64,000 nucleotides of DNA from Sphingopyxis indica (GTDB lineage Bacteria > Pseudomonadota > Alphaproteobacteria > Sphingomonadales > Sphingomonadaceae): NCBI RefSeq assembly GCF_900188185.1, contig NZ_FZPA01000005.1, positions 124,001 to 188,000 on the forward strand, in the 5' to 3' direction. The position numbers and the translations under genes are program-made. This document shows, in pieces, positions 1 through 8,949 of this stretch. Below the pieces are notes generated by a model. That model searched no databases. It had not been told where the DNA came from and saw only the letters and a program-made list of their open reading frames with translations. Position 1 is the first letter of the stretch, and each line of letters opens with the position of its first letter.

Positions 1-264
1 GACGGGGCGGATCGGCGCCGGCGCCTTCGTCAAAATGTCCAGCAGCTCGTCCTCGCTGCGCGGTGCCGCACGCTTTTGCGGATAGCTGTGCGCGATGCCC
101 GACCAGTTGGTCCAGAGCAGGCGTCCGTTGGCATCCGCCGCCGGGAGAACCGGCGGCTCGCGGTCGCGGAGCCAGTTGCGTCCCGCGAGGCCGCCGACCC
201 CGAGCGCGCCGGCGCCGATCACGCCGCCGCTGGCGAGCAATGCTCGCCGCGTTACCTTGTTCAT
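1..264 (-). CDS. FAD-linked oxidoreductase, aldonolactone-oxidase type (N-terminal 88 residues, runs off the left edge)
   Basis: Only the N-terminus is present. It opens with a twin-arginine-like leader (MNKVTRRALLASGG, then a Gly/Ala hydrophobic run), so export as a folded flavoprotein is likely. Residues about 50-60 read LLWTNWSGIAHSYP, the Asn-Trp-Ser-Gly stretch typical of the start of the FAD domain in L-gulonolactone/D-arabinono-lactone oxidases, followed by RSEDELLDIL, matching the helix where these proteins begin the PCMH fold. The ATG overlaps the cytochrome c stop by 4 nt, so the two are translationally coupled. By inference it may pass electrons to that cytochrome. The substrate cannot be named, and the catalytic region is outside the window. 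Confidence 0.75.
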   Translation of the reverse strand, partial: MNKVTRRALLASGGVIGAGALGVGGLAGRNWLRDREPPVLPAADANGRLLWTNWSGIAHSYPQKRAAPRSEDELLDILTKAPAPIRPV

Positions 265-611
265 TTGTCCCTCCCCGCCATGAAGCGTATCAGCGCCTTG
301 TAATCGTCGGGGGTGCAGGCGAAACATTGTCCGCCCGCAGGCATCCCGTTGAAGCCGGCGATCGTATTCTTGAGCAGCCTGTCCTCACCCTTGGCCCAGC
401 GCGGGTTCCATTGCGTGCGATCGCCGGCGAGCGGCGCGCCGGTGTCGCGCACGGTGTGACAGGATTTGCACGACTGTTCGTAAATGCCGGCGATGCGCGC
501 ATCGGCGGGCCGCAGCGCGTCGCTCTGTTCGGGCGTCAACGGCGTGGCGGGCGGTTCCTGCTGGCACGCCGCCAGCAGGAAGGCCGCACAGAGAAGAGGC
601 GCCGCGCGCAT
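261..611 (-). CDS. Class I (c5-like) cytochrome c, lipoprotein
   Basis: A 116-residue protein with a lipobox leader (LLAAC, Cys16) that predicts a lipid-anchored periplasmic cytochrome. The haem site is CKSCH near residue 50 and a likely axial Met lies in GMPAGG near residue 91. A further CFAC pair just after it resembles the disulfide of c5-type cytochromes. The ATG shares its first base with the stop of the upstream TonB receptor (TGATG), and its own stop overlaps the next ATG. The three genes therefore look like one coupled operon: outer-membrane uptake, periplasmic oxidation and electron transfer. The electron donor is inferred from position only. Confidence 0.9.
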   Translation of the reverse strand: MRAAPLLCAAFLLAACQQEPPATPLTPEQSDALRPADARIAGIYEQSCKSCHTVRDTGAPLAGDRTQWNPRWAKGEDRLLKNTIAGFNGMPAGGQCFACTPDDYKALIRFMAGRDK

Positions 612-2920
612 CAGTAATTGACCCGCAACTCGACGCCGAACATCCGGGGCTCGCCGCGGAACTGTTCGATGAAGCCAAAGTCGGACAGGTCGATCGCGAA
701 GTTGATATATTTCTTTCGCGTCAGATTGCGGCCGAACAGCGCTACTTCCCAGCGGCCGTCCTCATCCTTGACCGCGAGCCGTCCCCCGACCAGCCAATAT
801 CCATTCTGCTTCAAAAGCGGATTGTTGTCGGTCGAGAAGAACTGACTGCTGCGGTACGAGACCGAAGGCTGAATACCAAGCAGGACGCCGGGCGACAGCG
901 GCACGTCGTAATTCACGATGCCGCTGAAGGTGACGGTCGGCGACAGGGGAATCCGGTTGCCCGAATAGTCGGTCCCGGCGCTCGAGAAATCCTTGATCTT
1001 GGTATCGAGGAGCCCGAGATTGAGCGTCATGTCGAGCCGGTCGGCCGGCTGCGCGATCACCTCGAACTCGGCGCCATAGATGCGCGCATCGGCCGCATTG
1101 TCGAGCAGCGAAAGCGGCAGCGCGCCGGTGTTGACCAGCGTGTAGAGCTGCAGGTCCTTATAGTCGTAATAGAAGCCCGCCGCATTGAGGCGCAGGCGCC
1201 GGTCGAGCAATGTGGACTTCAGGCCAATTTCATAGGCGGTGAGCGTTTCCTCGTCGAACGGCTGCGCCTGGACCGCCGCTTCGGCGGGGTCGAAACTCAG
1301 GAAGCCGCCGTTGAACCCGCCGCTCTTGAACCCGGTCGAAACGCTGGCATAGGCCATGACATCGTCGGCGACGTCATAGTCGAGGCCGGCGCGGAACGAG
1401 AAATTTTCATAGGTGTCGCTGTTGTCGAACGCATAGAGCGGGAGGACCCCGCCGGGGATCGGGAAGCCGTCGATCACCGCATCCTCGAACTGCGCCGAGG
1501 CCTCGAAACGCTTGCGCTCGTAATTGTAGCGCCCGCCGAGCGTTGCGCGCAGCGCAGGGGATATCTCGATCTCGACCTGGCCGAAACCGGCCGCCGCTTC
1601 GGTCGTCTGGCGATTGATGGTGCGCGAAAAGAGCACGGGGGCGCCGCCGGTCGTCGCGCCGGTCGGGTCGGCGCCGCCATCGGGCGTCAGCGGGCGCAGT
1701 TCGCGGAACAGATCGACGGTCTGGTTCTGCTTCAGCACCTCGTGAAGATAATAGCCCCCCGCGACCCAGGTGAGGATTCCAGTCGAACCGGCCAGGCGAA
1801 GCTCCTGCGTGAAAGTCTTGGACGCGACATGATAGTCGATGTGCAGAATGGCGAAGGGGCTGGCGTCGGAATCCTCGCGATGCGTCTTGTCATTGTCGTC
1901 ATAGCTGGTGATCGAGGTCAGGGTGACGCCCCCCAGATCCCAATTGAAGCGCGCCGATGCGCCCAGATTTCCGACCTCGAGCGGTTCGCTCTTGTCGTAG
2001 TTGCCGTCATAGAAGCGCGGCGGGCTGACATAGCCGAGGACATTGCCGCATTGATTCGCCATTACCGCATCGGCCGCGCAGGGCGCCGTAAAGCCGGTAT
2101 CGGGATCGAGCATGCCGAGGCTGCGATATTGCGGCGCGCGCACATCGACCTTGCCGCCGTGGACGTTGAGCAGCGCATCGAACGTGTCGCTGATGTCGAA
2201 CGCCAGCTGGCCGCGCAGCGCGAAGCTATTTTGCCCATTCTCGCGCCGGCCGGTGAAAAGATTGTGGACATAGCCCTTTGCGTGGGTGCCCGTCCCCGCG
2301 ATGCGAAAGCGCACGCCCTCGCTGATCGGGCCGCCGACCGCCGCCTCGCCGGTGACCGCATCGAACGACCCATAGGACAGCGAGGCGTGCGCCTCGAAAT
2401 CACGGCTCGGTTTTGCCGTGATGAAGTTGATCGCGCCGCCGGTCGCATTGCGCCCATAGAGCGTCCCCTGCGGCCCCTTGAGCACCTCGACGCGGTCGAG
2501 ATCGAAAAGCTGGAAGGTCTGGGCGCCAGGCGAGCTGACATAGACTTCGTCGACATAGACGCCGTTCGGCCCCGAATTGTTCGAATTGAAGTCGGCGAGC
2601 CCGACGCCGCGGATATAGATCAGCGGCTGATTGCCTTCGCCGCCGGGCAGGCCGATCTCGAGATTGGGAACGACTCCGCCGATATCCGCGCTCGACTGGA
2701 TGCCGAGGTTCGCGATCGTGTCGCCCGAAAAGGCGGTGACGGCGACGGGCACATCCTGCAGATTCTGCTCGCGGCGCTGCGCGGTGACGACGATATCGCC
2801 GATGCCCTGTTGAACCGATTCGGCCTCGACCGCCTGTTGCGCGCCGGCCGTCACCGGGATCAGAGCTGCCGCGGTGACGAGCATCGCGGTCGAGATTCGC
2901 AATTTATCCCCTTTTTTCAT
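611..2920 (-). CDS. TonB-dependent outer-membrane receptor
   Basis: A 769-residue outer-membrane transporter with a signal peptide (about residues 1-28), a TonB-box-like segment (DIVVTAQRR near residue 43), a plug domain (DVPVAVTAF; TGGAINFITAKPS near residue 160) and a 22-strand-type barrel ending in a C-terminal aromatic (Tyr). Length and motifs fit the large sphingomonad receptor families for plant or aromatic-derived compounds; no substrate is visible. It heads the receptor-cytochrome-oxidase operon and diverges from a TetR gene over a gap of about 140 bp holding two matched palindromes. Repression by that TetR protein is therefore the simplest expectation. An AGGG just upstream of the ATG is a weak ribosome site. 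Confidence 0.95.
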   Translation of the reverse strand: MKKGDKLRISTAMLVTAAALIPVTAGAQQAVEAESVQQGIGDIVVTAQRREQNLQDVPVAVTAFSGDTIANLGIQSSADIGGVVPNLEIGLPGGEGNQPLIYIRGVGLADFNSNNSGPNGVYVDEVYVSSPGAQTFQLFDLDRVEVLKGPQGTLYGRNATGGAINFITAKPSRDFEAHASLSYGSFDAVTGEAAVGGPISEGVRFRIAGTGTHAKGYVHNLFTGRRENGQNSFALRGQLAFDISDTFDALLNVHGGKVDVRAPQYRSLGMLDPDTGFTAPCAADAVMANQCGNVLGYVSPPRFYDGNYDKSEPLEVGNLGASARFNWDLGGVTLTSITSYDDNDKTHREDSDASPFAILHIDYHVASKTFTQELRLAGSTGILTWVAGGYYLHEVLKQNQTVDLFRELRPLTPDGGADPTGATTGGAPVLFSRTINRQTTEAAAGFGQVEIEISPALRATLGGRYNYERKRFEASAQFEDAVIDGFPIPGGVLPLYAFDNSDTYENFSFRAGLDYDVADDVMAYASVSTGFKSGGFNGGFLSFDPAEAAVQAQPFDEETLTAYEIGLKSTLLDRRLRLNAAGFYYDYKDLQLYTLVNTGALPLSLLDNAADARIYGAEFEVIAQPADRLDMTLNLGLLDTKIKDFSSAGTDYSGNRIPLSPTVTFSGIVNYDVPLSPGVLLGIQPSVSYRSSQFFSTDNNPLLKQNGYWLVGGRLAVKDEDGRWEVALFGRNLTRKKYINFAIDLSDFGFIEQFRGEPRMFGVELRVNY

Positions 2921-2943
2921 GTCCCTGTTTCCCTCAATCCTGT

Positions 2944-2976
2944 TATAGCTTTCGCTACATTATAGTGACAGCTATA
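2944..2976. promoter_or_regulatory. Two tandem 16-bp palindromic operators in the TonB receptor/TetR divergent promoter
   Basis: Two copies of TATAGY-N4-GCTAYA lie at 2944-2959 and 2961-2976, 17 bp centre to centre. They sit 24 bp upstream of the receptor start codon. Position and symmetry fit binding of two TetR dimers on a shared divergent promoter. Binding itself is inferred. Confidence 0.65.
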
Positions 2977-3060
2977 TTAAATCAACGCTGAAAGGCGACG
3001 AGATGGAACGGTTCATGCTAGGCGCTGGGAACCGGAGCGACGCGCAGGGAGGTGCAAGCG

Positions 3061-3681
3061 GTGGCGAGGCCGAAGTTGAAGGATGCCGACAAGAATCGAC
3101 AATCCACGCGCGAGCGCCTGCTCGACACCGCGGGCGCCCTGCTCGCCGAGGTCGGCATGGACCGGATTTCGACAAACATGATCTGCGAGCGCGCCGGGGT
3201 TACGCCCCCGGCGCTCTATTATTATTTCGGCGATAAATATGAGGTGATCGCGGCGCTCGGCGAACGGCTGATGGACCGCCAGAATCACGTCCTGACAAGC
3301 TGGCTCGCGCAGCATGCTCCGGGCGGGCTCGCGGCCTATATGGACAATTTCCGCGAGCTGCTCCGCCAGTCGATCGAAGTCACCGAACGCGAAGCGGGCG
3401 GGGTCTGGATCGAGCGCGCGCTTCACGCGACGCCGCGCCTCGAACATGTCCGGCTCGAATCGCACAATTATGCCACCGAACGGCTGGTCGAGGCCTATGC
3501 GCCGCTAATCCCCGGCCGGTCGCGCGAGGAGATTTGGCAGCATATGCGCATGATGGTCGAATTCGGCTATGCCGCGATGGAAATGTCGAACGCGGGAACC
3601 GGAATGACGCGCGATGCGATCCTCGATCATACGGCCAGCATGTTGAAAACCGCGACCGCTCAGCTGATCGACGGGAGCTGA
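3061..3681 (+). CDS. TetR/AcrR family transcriptional regulator
   Basis: A 206-residue regulator. The N-terminal helix-turn-helix is clear: STRERLLDTAGALLAEVG, ISTNMICERAGVTPPALYYYF (residues about 15-60), with the family hallmark ALYYYFGDK. The C-terminal ligand and dimer domain is variable. An upstream in-frame GTG at 3052 abuts the AGGGAGG ribosome site (3046-3052), whereas the GTG at 3061 is spaced 8 nt from it, so 3061 is preferred. It diverges from the TonB receptor operon and probably represses it and itself through the two palindromes at 2944-2976. The inducer is unknown. Confidence 0.92.
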   Translation: MARPKLKDADKNRQSTRERLLDTAGALLAEVGMDRISTNMICERAGVTPPALYYYFGDKYEVIAALGERLMDRQNHVLTSWLAQHAPGGLAAYMDNFRELLRQSIEVTEREAGGVWIERALHATPRLEHVRLESHNYATERLVEAYAPLIPGRSREEIWQHMRMMVEFGYAAMEMSNAGTGMTRDAILDHTASMLKTATAQLIDGS

Positions 3682-3778
3682 CGAGCCGGGATCAGAGGCG
3701 CGCGGTCCGGCGCTCCGCCGAACTCGCCCCGGCGATCCTCGACGATCGGCGCGAACGGGGCGTGACCGCCGCCGGTAT

Positions 3779-4549
3779 TCAATCCGCGTCGGGTTCCTTT
3801 TCAGCATCCGACGGATCGCCGTCGCTGAACGGGCGCAGCCGCAGCCGGCTTTGATGCCCCTCGCCCGCGGGGCGCCCCGAGGGCATGATGCCGCGAAAGT
3901 AGTTTTTCTGCCACCGCTCGCGCGAGGCGTCCGAATCGGGCCGCGCGAGATCCGCGTTGAAGCTGCTGCGGCTTTCGGACCACAGCCGATATTCCTGTTC
4001 GAGCTCGGGTTTTTCGGACAGTTTCCGCACCGTCGGCGCCACGGTCTCGATCTCGCCCAGACGCACGGGAAAGATGTGGCAGATGGGCTCGCCCGTTTCG
4101 AACCGCACCGGATGGTGCGGGCGCGTGAACATCCAATTCATCGTGAAGGTATAGGGCGACCAGTCGGTTTCTATGATGCCGGAAAGCGGCGCGATGCCGT
4201 CCTTGGGCTGGTTGACGGGGCCGCCGACATAAAGATCGACGCCGGAGTCGGTTTGAAACAGGCACGGGACATGGAAGGTCAGGATCGCATTGCCGAAATG
4301 GCTGATCGCGGGTGTCGGCTTGTCCGATAGCGGCGTTATCGCGATCGCCTCGCGAGCCAGGGTGCCGTCCCAGACCGCCGAAAAGCCCGCCGGGCAAAGC
4401 AGCTCCCAGCCATAGGTGTTGGCGATGGTGATCGGCAGGCAGCGATAGGCGAAGCGCTGGTCGGTTGCGTCCATCCATCGCCGGTCGGTGCGCGCCGGCC
4501 GGATATGCAGGTCATGGCCGTCGATCACATAGGCGGTCAGTTCCTTCAC
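3779..4549 (-). CDS. DUF6065-like protein of unknown function
   Basis: A 256-residue soluble protein without signal peptide or membrane segment. Recognisable stretches are NTYGWELLCPAGFSAVW (about residues 43-60), DWSPYTFTMNWMFTRP (about 128-143) and a C-terminal Arg/Lys-rich tail. This pattern resembles the DUF6065 family, whose function is not established; the assignment is from memory of the family and moderate. The GTG start lies 4 nt after the stop of the autotransporter, so the two are coupled. The neighbour suggests a role tied to surface-protein production, but that is guesswork. The tail after about residue 220 is low complexity. Confidence 0.75.
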   Translation of the reverse strand: MKELTAYVIDGHDLHIRPARTDRRWMDATDQRFAYRCLPITIANTYGWELLCPAGFSAVWDGTLAREAIAITPLSDKPTPAISHFGNAILTFHVPCLFQTDSGVDLYVGGPVNQPKDGIAPLSGIIETDWSPYTFTMNWMFTRPHHPVRFETGEPICHIFPVRLGEIETVAPTVRKLSEKPELEQEYRLWSESRSSFNADLARPDSDASRERWQKNYFRGIMPSGRPAGEGHQSRLRLRPFSDGDPSDAEKEPDAD

Positions 4550-4553
4550 GATG

Positions 4554-7500
4554 TTACCAGCGGATGCGGAGGCCGGCCGTGCCGCTCAGGCTGCTATTCT
4601 TCTCGTCCGCCAGGCTCGCCGTGTACCCGACCGAACCGAAGAGCGAGAGGCTGGGCGCCAACCGGACCGCGACGCCCCCGCGCAGCTCGAGAGAGGTATT
4701 GCCGAGCGCGGTCTCCATATATTGGTCGTTGAACTGCACCTTCACCGTTTGCGAGAAATTGTGCCACAGATCAACGCTGCCGAAATATTGCCACGGCCTG
4801 TTCGCCGTGATCGTGTCCCCTTCGATCCGGAACCCCAGCCTGCCCGTGAAGGCGTCGAAACGGGGATAGCCGATCGTCGAAAATGGATCGACCCTGTCGT
4901 CCAGCCGCACGCGCTGCCAGATGATCTGGCCCTGCGGCTCGATCGACCAGCCATCGCCGATCGGGAAAGGCGCGCCCGCTTCGAGCGACGCGGCCATGGC
5001 CTCGCCCTTGGCATCCATCGCGATCCCGGTATCGGCCAGAACCTCGCCGTCGATCCAGCTGTAAAGCAGAACGGCATCGAGATACCGGCCGCTCTCGCCG
5101 ATGTGCGTCCAATAGGCGCCGGCGCTGTCGCTATCGAGCGACAGATGGCCCGAGCGACTGTCGCGCGTCGCCAGCGTGTTGCCATAGATCGTCCCATTTG
5201 CCTCGCCATGGGAATAGAATAACCCGATCCGTCCGTCGGCGTCCTCGCCCCCATAGCCGATCAGGTCGAGACCGAACTGGAACCCCCACATCTTCCCGTC
5301 GACGCGCGGGGCAATGTCGAATCCCGCCTGGCCCAGGGTCGATGTCCAACCCTGATCCTGGTCTTCGCCCAAAATCCGCATCCAGATCGCCTGGGGCTTC
5401 CCGTCGCTGATCACCAGCGACTGATCCCCGCGCCGCTCGTGAAAAGTGCCCAGCGACGCGACACCCAGCTGCTGCACCATCGCCGGAACGACCACATATC
5501 CCGGAATTTCGGGCCGGATGATCGGCGTTGGCGGCGGTGGCGGCGGCGGTGGCGGCGATGGTGCGACCGGCGGCGGCGATACGGGCGGCGGTGACACCGG
5601 CGGAGGCGATACCGGCGGAGGCGATACCGGCGGTGGCGACACGGGCGGTGGCGATACCGGCGGAGGCGACACCGGCGGAGGCGACACGGGCGGCGGTGAC
5701 ACCGGCGGAGGTGACACCGGCGGCGGCGACACCGGCGGCGGTGACACCGGCGGCGGTGACACCGGCGGAGGCGACACCGGCGGCGGTGACACCGGCGGAG
5801 GCGATACCGGCGGAGGCGACACCGGCGGCGGTGACACCGGCGGTGGCGACACGGGCGGTGGCGATACCGGCGGAGGCGACACCGGCGGCGGTGACACCGG
5901 CGGTGGCGACACGGGCGGCGGCGACACGGGCGGCGGCGACACGGGCGGCGGCGACACCGGCGGTGGCGATACCGGCGGAGGCGATACCGGCGGCGGTGAC
6001 ACCGGCGGTGGCGATACCGGCGGTGGCGGCTCCACGGGCGGCGGCGGGGGCGGTGGTGGCGGCGGCGGCGGCGGGGGCGGTGGCGGTGGCGGTGGCGGTG
6101 GGGGCGGTGGGAGCGGCGGCGGCTCTATCGGCGGCGGCGGCGGCGGCGACACAGGCGGCGGCGGGGGCGATACGGGCACGGTCGGCATCGGCGACAAAAG
6201 GACGCTCGACCGCAGGAACCAGTCATCATCGGTCGCCGGGTCCTGCGTCACGCCGCCGCGAAACAGCTGATATTCGAACACGCCGGCCGCAACCCTGTCG
6301 CCGAGCACAAAGGCCTGCGCCGTCGTCGCGGCCCCATTGACGGCATCGACGACCCTGATCCCGTTGGCGAGCGTCTGGTCGCCCGGCCCGCCGAGATTGG
6401 TGATGCGGATCCGGGTGACGCCCGACGCCGTCGGCGTTTCGGTGGCGTTCGAATCGCGCTGGATGACCAGCTGATCGGACGGCGAATCGTCGCCGGCCAG
6501 CACCGTCTGCAAACCGAGCCGCCCGTTCCGCCCGGAATAATTGCCGTAAATAACGAACCGGTCGGTCGCGACCGCCGGGCCATTGGTCAGATCGATGATA
6601 CCGGCATTGACCACCGAAGCGAGCGCGGCCGGGTCCCACGGCCGAACGACATGCGTGCCGCCACCGGCCTGCACCGAGCTTATGTTGCTGATCCCCAGAT
6701 TGCCGGTCTGGGTCCCGGGGTCGCCGAGCGTCAGCGTGCTGTAATTCTTGAATGTGAGGACCGAATTGAAGGTCAGGTCGATCCGTTCCCAATAAGTGAT
6801 CGAGCCGACGTCGATGCCGGTGCCGTTCTGCGTATTCTCCCAGATCAGGCGATCGTTGCCGAGCCCGCCATCGACGGCCAGCCCGACGGGGAGATTGCTG
6901 GAGGTGAGCCCGGAAAATTGCGCGACATCGTCGCCCTCGCCCATGCGCACGCCGGCGACGATCGAGCCGCCTTGCCAGAATAGATGATCGTTCCCGGCGC
7001 CCGCCTGGATATCCGAACTGATCACGCCGTCGAAAACGAAGGCGTCATCGTCGCCGTTGCCGAGCGCGACGGTGCAGCACATCGTGCCCGCGGAGAGGAC
7101 GAACAGATCGTTACCGTCGCCTAGGTCGACACCGCCGCTCGTTTGTGCGCGGTTCACATAGCGGTCGTCGCCCGCGCCGAGGTTGATCGCGCCGTTGATC
7201 GTCCCGCTGTTGTCGACGCTGTCGAACGATCCGCCGCTACTGCTGATGCCGTTGATCACCCCGCCAGTGCGGTTGGTGACGATGTTGTCGGCATTGTCGG
7301 GGCGATCAGAATCGGTATGGCCATTTCCAAAGCTGATGCCCTGGTTGAACAGTCCGCTGTTGTCCACCGTATTGAAGGGTCCGATCAGGTTGACCTGGTT
7401 GACCGCGGCGCCCGCGCGATTGACGATCGTGTTGAGAAGGGTCGCGTCGAGCGTCAGGCTGGTGTTCAGAACGCCGAAATTCTCGACCTCATTCTGCTCG

Positions 7501-8085
7501 CCGGTCAGGCTGATGTTGTTGACCGAACGCCCCGCGCGAACGAGCAGAAGGTTCGATCCGGAGCCGGTGACCGAAACCGCCGTTCCGCCGAAGGTCCCGT
7601 TCTGATCGAGCAGGAAATCGCCGTTGTTGGTGACCGTGATGTTCCCGTTGACCTGCCCATTGTTGTTGACGATCAACGACGACAGGCCATCGACCACGAT
7701 GGGGCCGTTGACGGTCGCGCCGGGGGGTGACCGTGAGCTCAACATCGGGGCCGGGCGGCGGCGGGGGCGATATGGTGACGCCGTCGGGATCGGTTCCGGA
7801 ACAGGTCACGCTGGCGTCGTCGACCGTGCATTGCGCAAAGGCCGGCTCCTCCGCCAGGCAAAGCAGCGCGATCGACGCCGCCGAGGTCAGCAGCAATCGC
7901 GACAGGGCCGGTATGCGCGCGCGCCGATTGTCGTGGCGCGGCCGCACCGACAAGAAAAAGCCGGCGCCTTGCGGCTCCGGCATGTAACGGGTGGTGGGCG
8001 GCGCGCCCCCCGCAGCATCCGCGAAGCGGTCGGGCGGACTGAATGCCCGTGACGGGCCATCCGGGGGGGAAAATCGCATCGCCAT
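4554..8085 (-). CDS. Autotransporter (type V secreted) protein with apparent frameshift at codon ~119
   Basis: Read through one correction this is about 1,176 residues: a long leader (residues 1-85, hydrophobic core LLLTSAASIALLCLA, cleavage near AFAQ), a beta-solenoid-like passenger of short Asn/Gly-rich repeats (NNGQVNGNITV, GDDRYVNRAQ), a Pro-rich stalk with about 30 PPPVS units (about 690-840), and a C-terminal beta-barrel (about 880-1176) ending in Trp. The start at 8085 has AGGAGG spaced 7 nt. The leader and the rest are in different frames: dropping one G from the six-G run at 7722-7727 joins TVTP to GATVNGPIVVDG without a break. As given, translation from 8085 stops at about 7489. It may be a decayed gene, a phase-variable switch or a sequencing error. 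The DUF6065-like gene follows immediately. Confidence 0.85.
5566..6015 (-). repeat. 15-bp minisatellite, 30 perfect-register copies, encoding the PPPVS stalk of the autotransporter
   Basis: Thirty consecutive 15-bp units run without a single register break. Only plus-strand positions 3, 9, 12 and 15 of the unit vary, all silent third codon positions in the PPPVS frame. Polyproline and Gly-codon-rich flanks (5528-5565 and 6016-6180) extend the low-complexity stalk. Copy number is likely to differ between strains. Confidence 0.95.
7722..7727 (-). other. Six-base G (coding-strand C) homopolymer at the autotransporter frame break
   Basis: The coding strand reads GTCACC followed by further Cs then GGCGCGACC. 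With five Cs the leader frame continues into the passenger frame; with the six present it does not. The tract is the only place where a single-base change reconciles the two frames. Confidence 0.75.
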
Positions 8086-8249
8086 GCGTGGGCCTCCTAG
8101 CCGCGGCGGCAGCATATGTTATTTTGCGATCCCCAGCAACGGCGTGCGCCGGCCTTAGGATCGAAAAAATGGACATTATTATAGGCGCCATTCGGTCGCG
8201 CGAAGAATCTCGCTGCGGATGTGCCCGGCCGGGGGCTTCGTTCGGGGGG

Positions 8250-8396
8250 GCATACATCCGCCGTCGGCTTCCCCGCCTCATGCTCCTTCAATCTCGCGAT
8301 GATCTGCTCTTCGTTGAACCTGCTTCGCTTCATTACGTCCGACTCCTTCGCGTCGGACTCTACTCAAAATCGGTCACATTTCAGGGGAGCACGTCA
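8250..8396 (-). mobile_element. IS3-family insertion sequence remnant (left end plus first 28 codons of orfA)
   Basis: Reading on the minus strand, a terminal-repeat-like end (TGACGTGCTCCCCTGA, ending at 8396) is followed by an inverted repeat GTCCGAC...GTCGGAC and an ATG at 8333. The ATG opens MKRSRFNEEQIIARLKEHEA and then GKPTADVC, the well-conserved N-terminus of IS3-family orfA (HTH) proteins. Similarity ends abruptly near 8250. The helix-turn-helix remainder, orfB and the right end are missing, so this is an inactive fragment. It marks the edge of the accessory region. Confidence 0.8.
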
Positions 8397-8709
8397 GGGC
8401 ACGCGCCGCGATATCGCTGAGGAAGCGGATATGACAATGATCGCGCAGCTCTGTTCCATCGGTTTTCTTTCTTTCGCGGCAGCGCCTGGCGGCGGTTATG
8501 GCTTCTGGCGCAAAGACGTCATTCATAGTTTTGCGACGCGAAAACTGAGATACTGCCCTTCGACGAACGAAGTGGTTCGACTCCAAGCAGAACGCGGATG
8601 ATGAATCCGCGTGCCCGACGATTGGTTAGCCGGGAAAAGCTGAGAACTTTGCGGTTCACAGTACGTCGGCAAACTGGCTTATTCGAGCACCTCACCTCAA
8701 TCGTCGCGC
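8397..8709. other. Gene-free stretch between IS remnant and HTH gene
   Basis: No convincing reading frame. The only structure seen is a perfect 7-bp hairpin (CGCGGAT at 8593-8599 with ATCCGCG at 8605-8611). The left junction of the island may lie here, but no copy of the tRNA-Met 3' end was found. Confidence 0.5.
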
Positions 8710-8949
8710 CTACCAGAGCGCCCGCGTCTCCATCCAAGCAAGGACATCTGCCAGCTTGAACCGCGGCCGCGGCACCCTGCCCCGGCTCACGTCATACTCC
8801 TTGGGGAAGCCAACAGGGCGGTCGCGCCGGTAGCGGTCGATCGTCCGGCGCGAGAGCCGGGCTACGCGAGCAAAATCCTCCACAGTGATGAAGCGCTCGC
8901 TTGGCGCCGGGGGCTGGGCAGTACGGCGCGGAGCGCGATCGCCGCGCAT
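8710..8949 (-). CDS. AlpA/excisionase-type helix-turn-helix DNA-binding protein
   Basis: A 79-residue protein with a MerR-like winged HTH: FITVEDFARVARLSRRTIDRY (about residues 20-40), then RDRPVGFPKEY and the wing RFKLADVLAWMETRALW. The FPK...DVLAWM pattern is the hallmark of AlpA-like regulators and excisionases on integrative elements. Its ATG follows directly on the stop of the DUF2274 remnant (TAG-ATG). In sphingomonad integrative conjugative elements a small HTH gene often follows the trb-DUF2274 block, so this gene probably sits in its original place while the genes before it have been deleted. It could control integrase expression or excision. Confidence 0.8.
   Translation of the reverse strand: MRGDRAPRRTAQPPAPSERFITVEDFARVARLSRRTIDRYRRDRPVGFPKEYDVSRGRVPRPRFKLADVLAWMETRALW

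Noticed and set aside
1742-2965. Long plus-strand frame opposite the TonB receptor
   Set aside because: High-GC shadow frame with Arg/Asp/Ala bias and no recognisable domain; the receptor on the minus strand is certain.
5446-6270. Plus-strand reading frame encoding GGGDT repeats
   Set aside because: It is the antisense of the PPPVS minisatellite. It has no flanking domain, signal or ribosome site, while the minus strand continues into a proper autotransporter barrel.
8593-8611. Sequence resembling the tRNA-Met anticodon arm, considered as an attachment-site copy
   Set aside because: The similarity is in inverted orientation and covers the anticodon stem, not the tRNA 3' end; a direct repeat of the 3' end would be required.
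8374-8737. Short overlapping frames between the IS remnant and the HTH gene
   Set aside because: No similarity, no ribosome sites and mutually overlapping; treated as non-coding.
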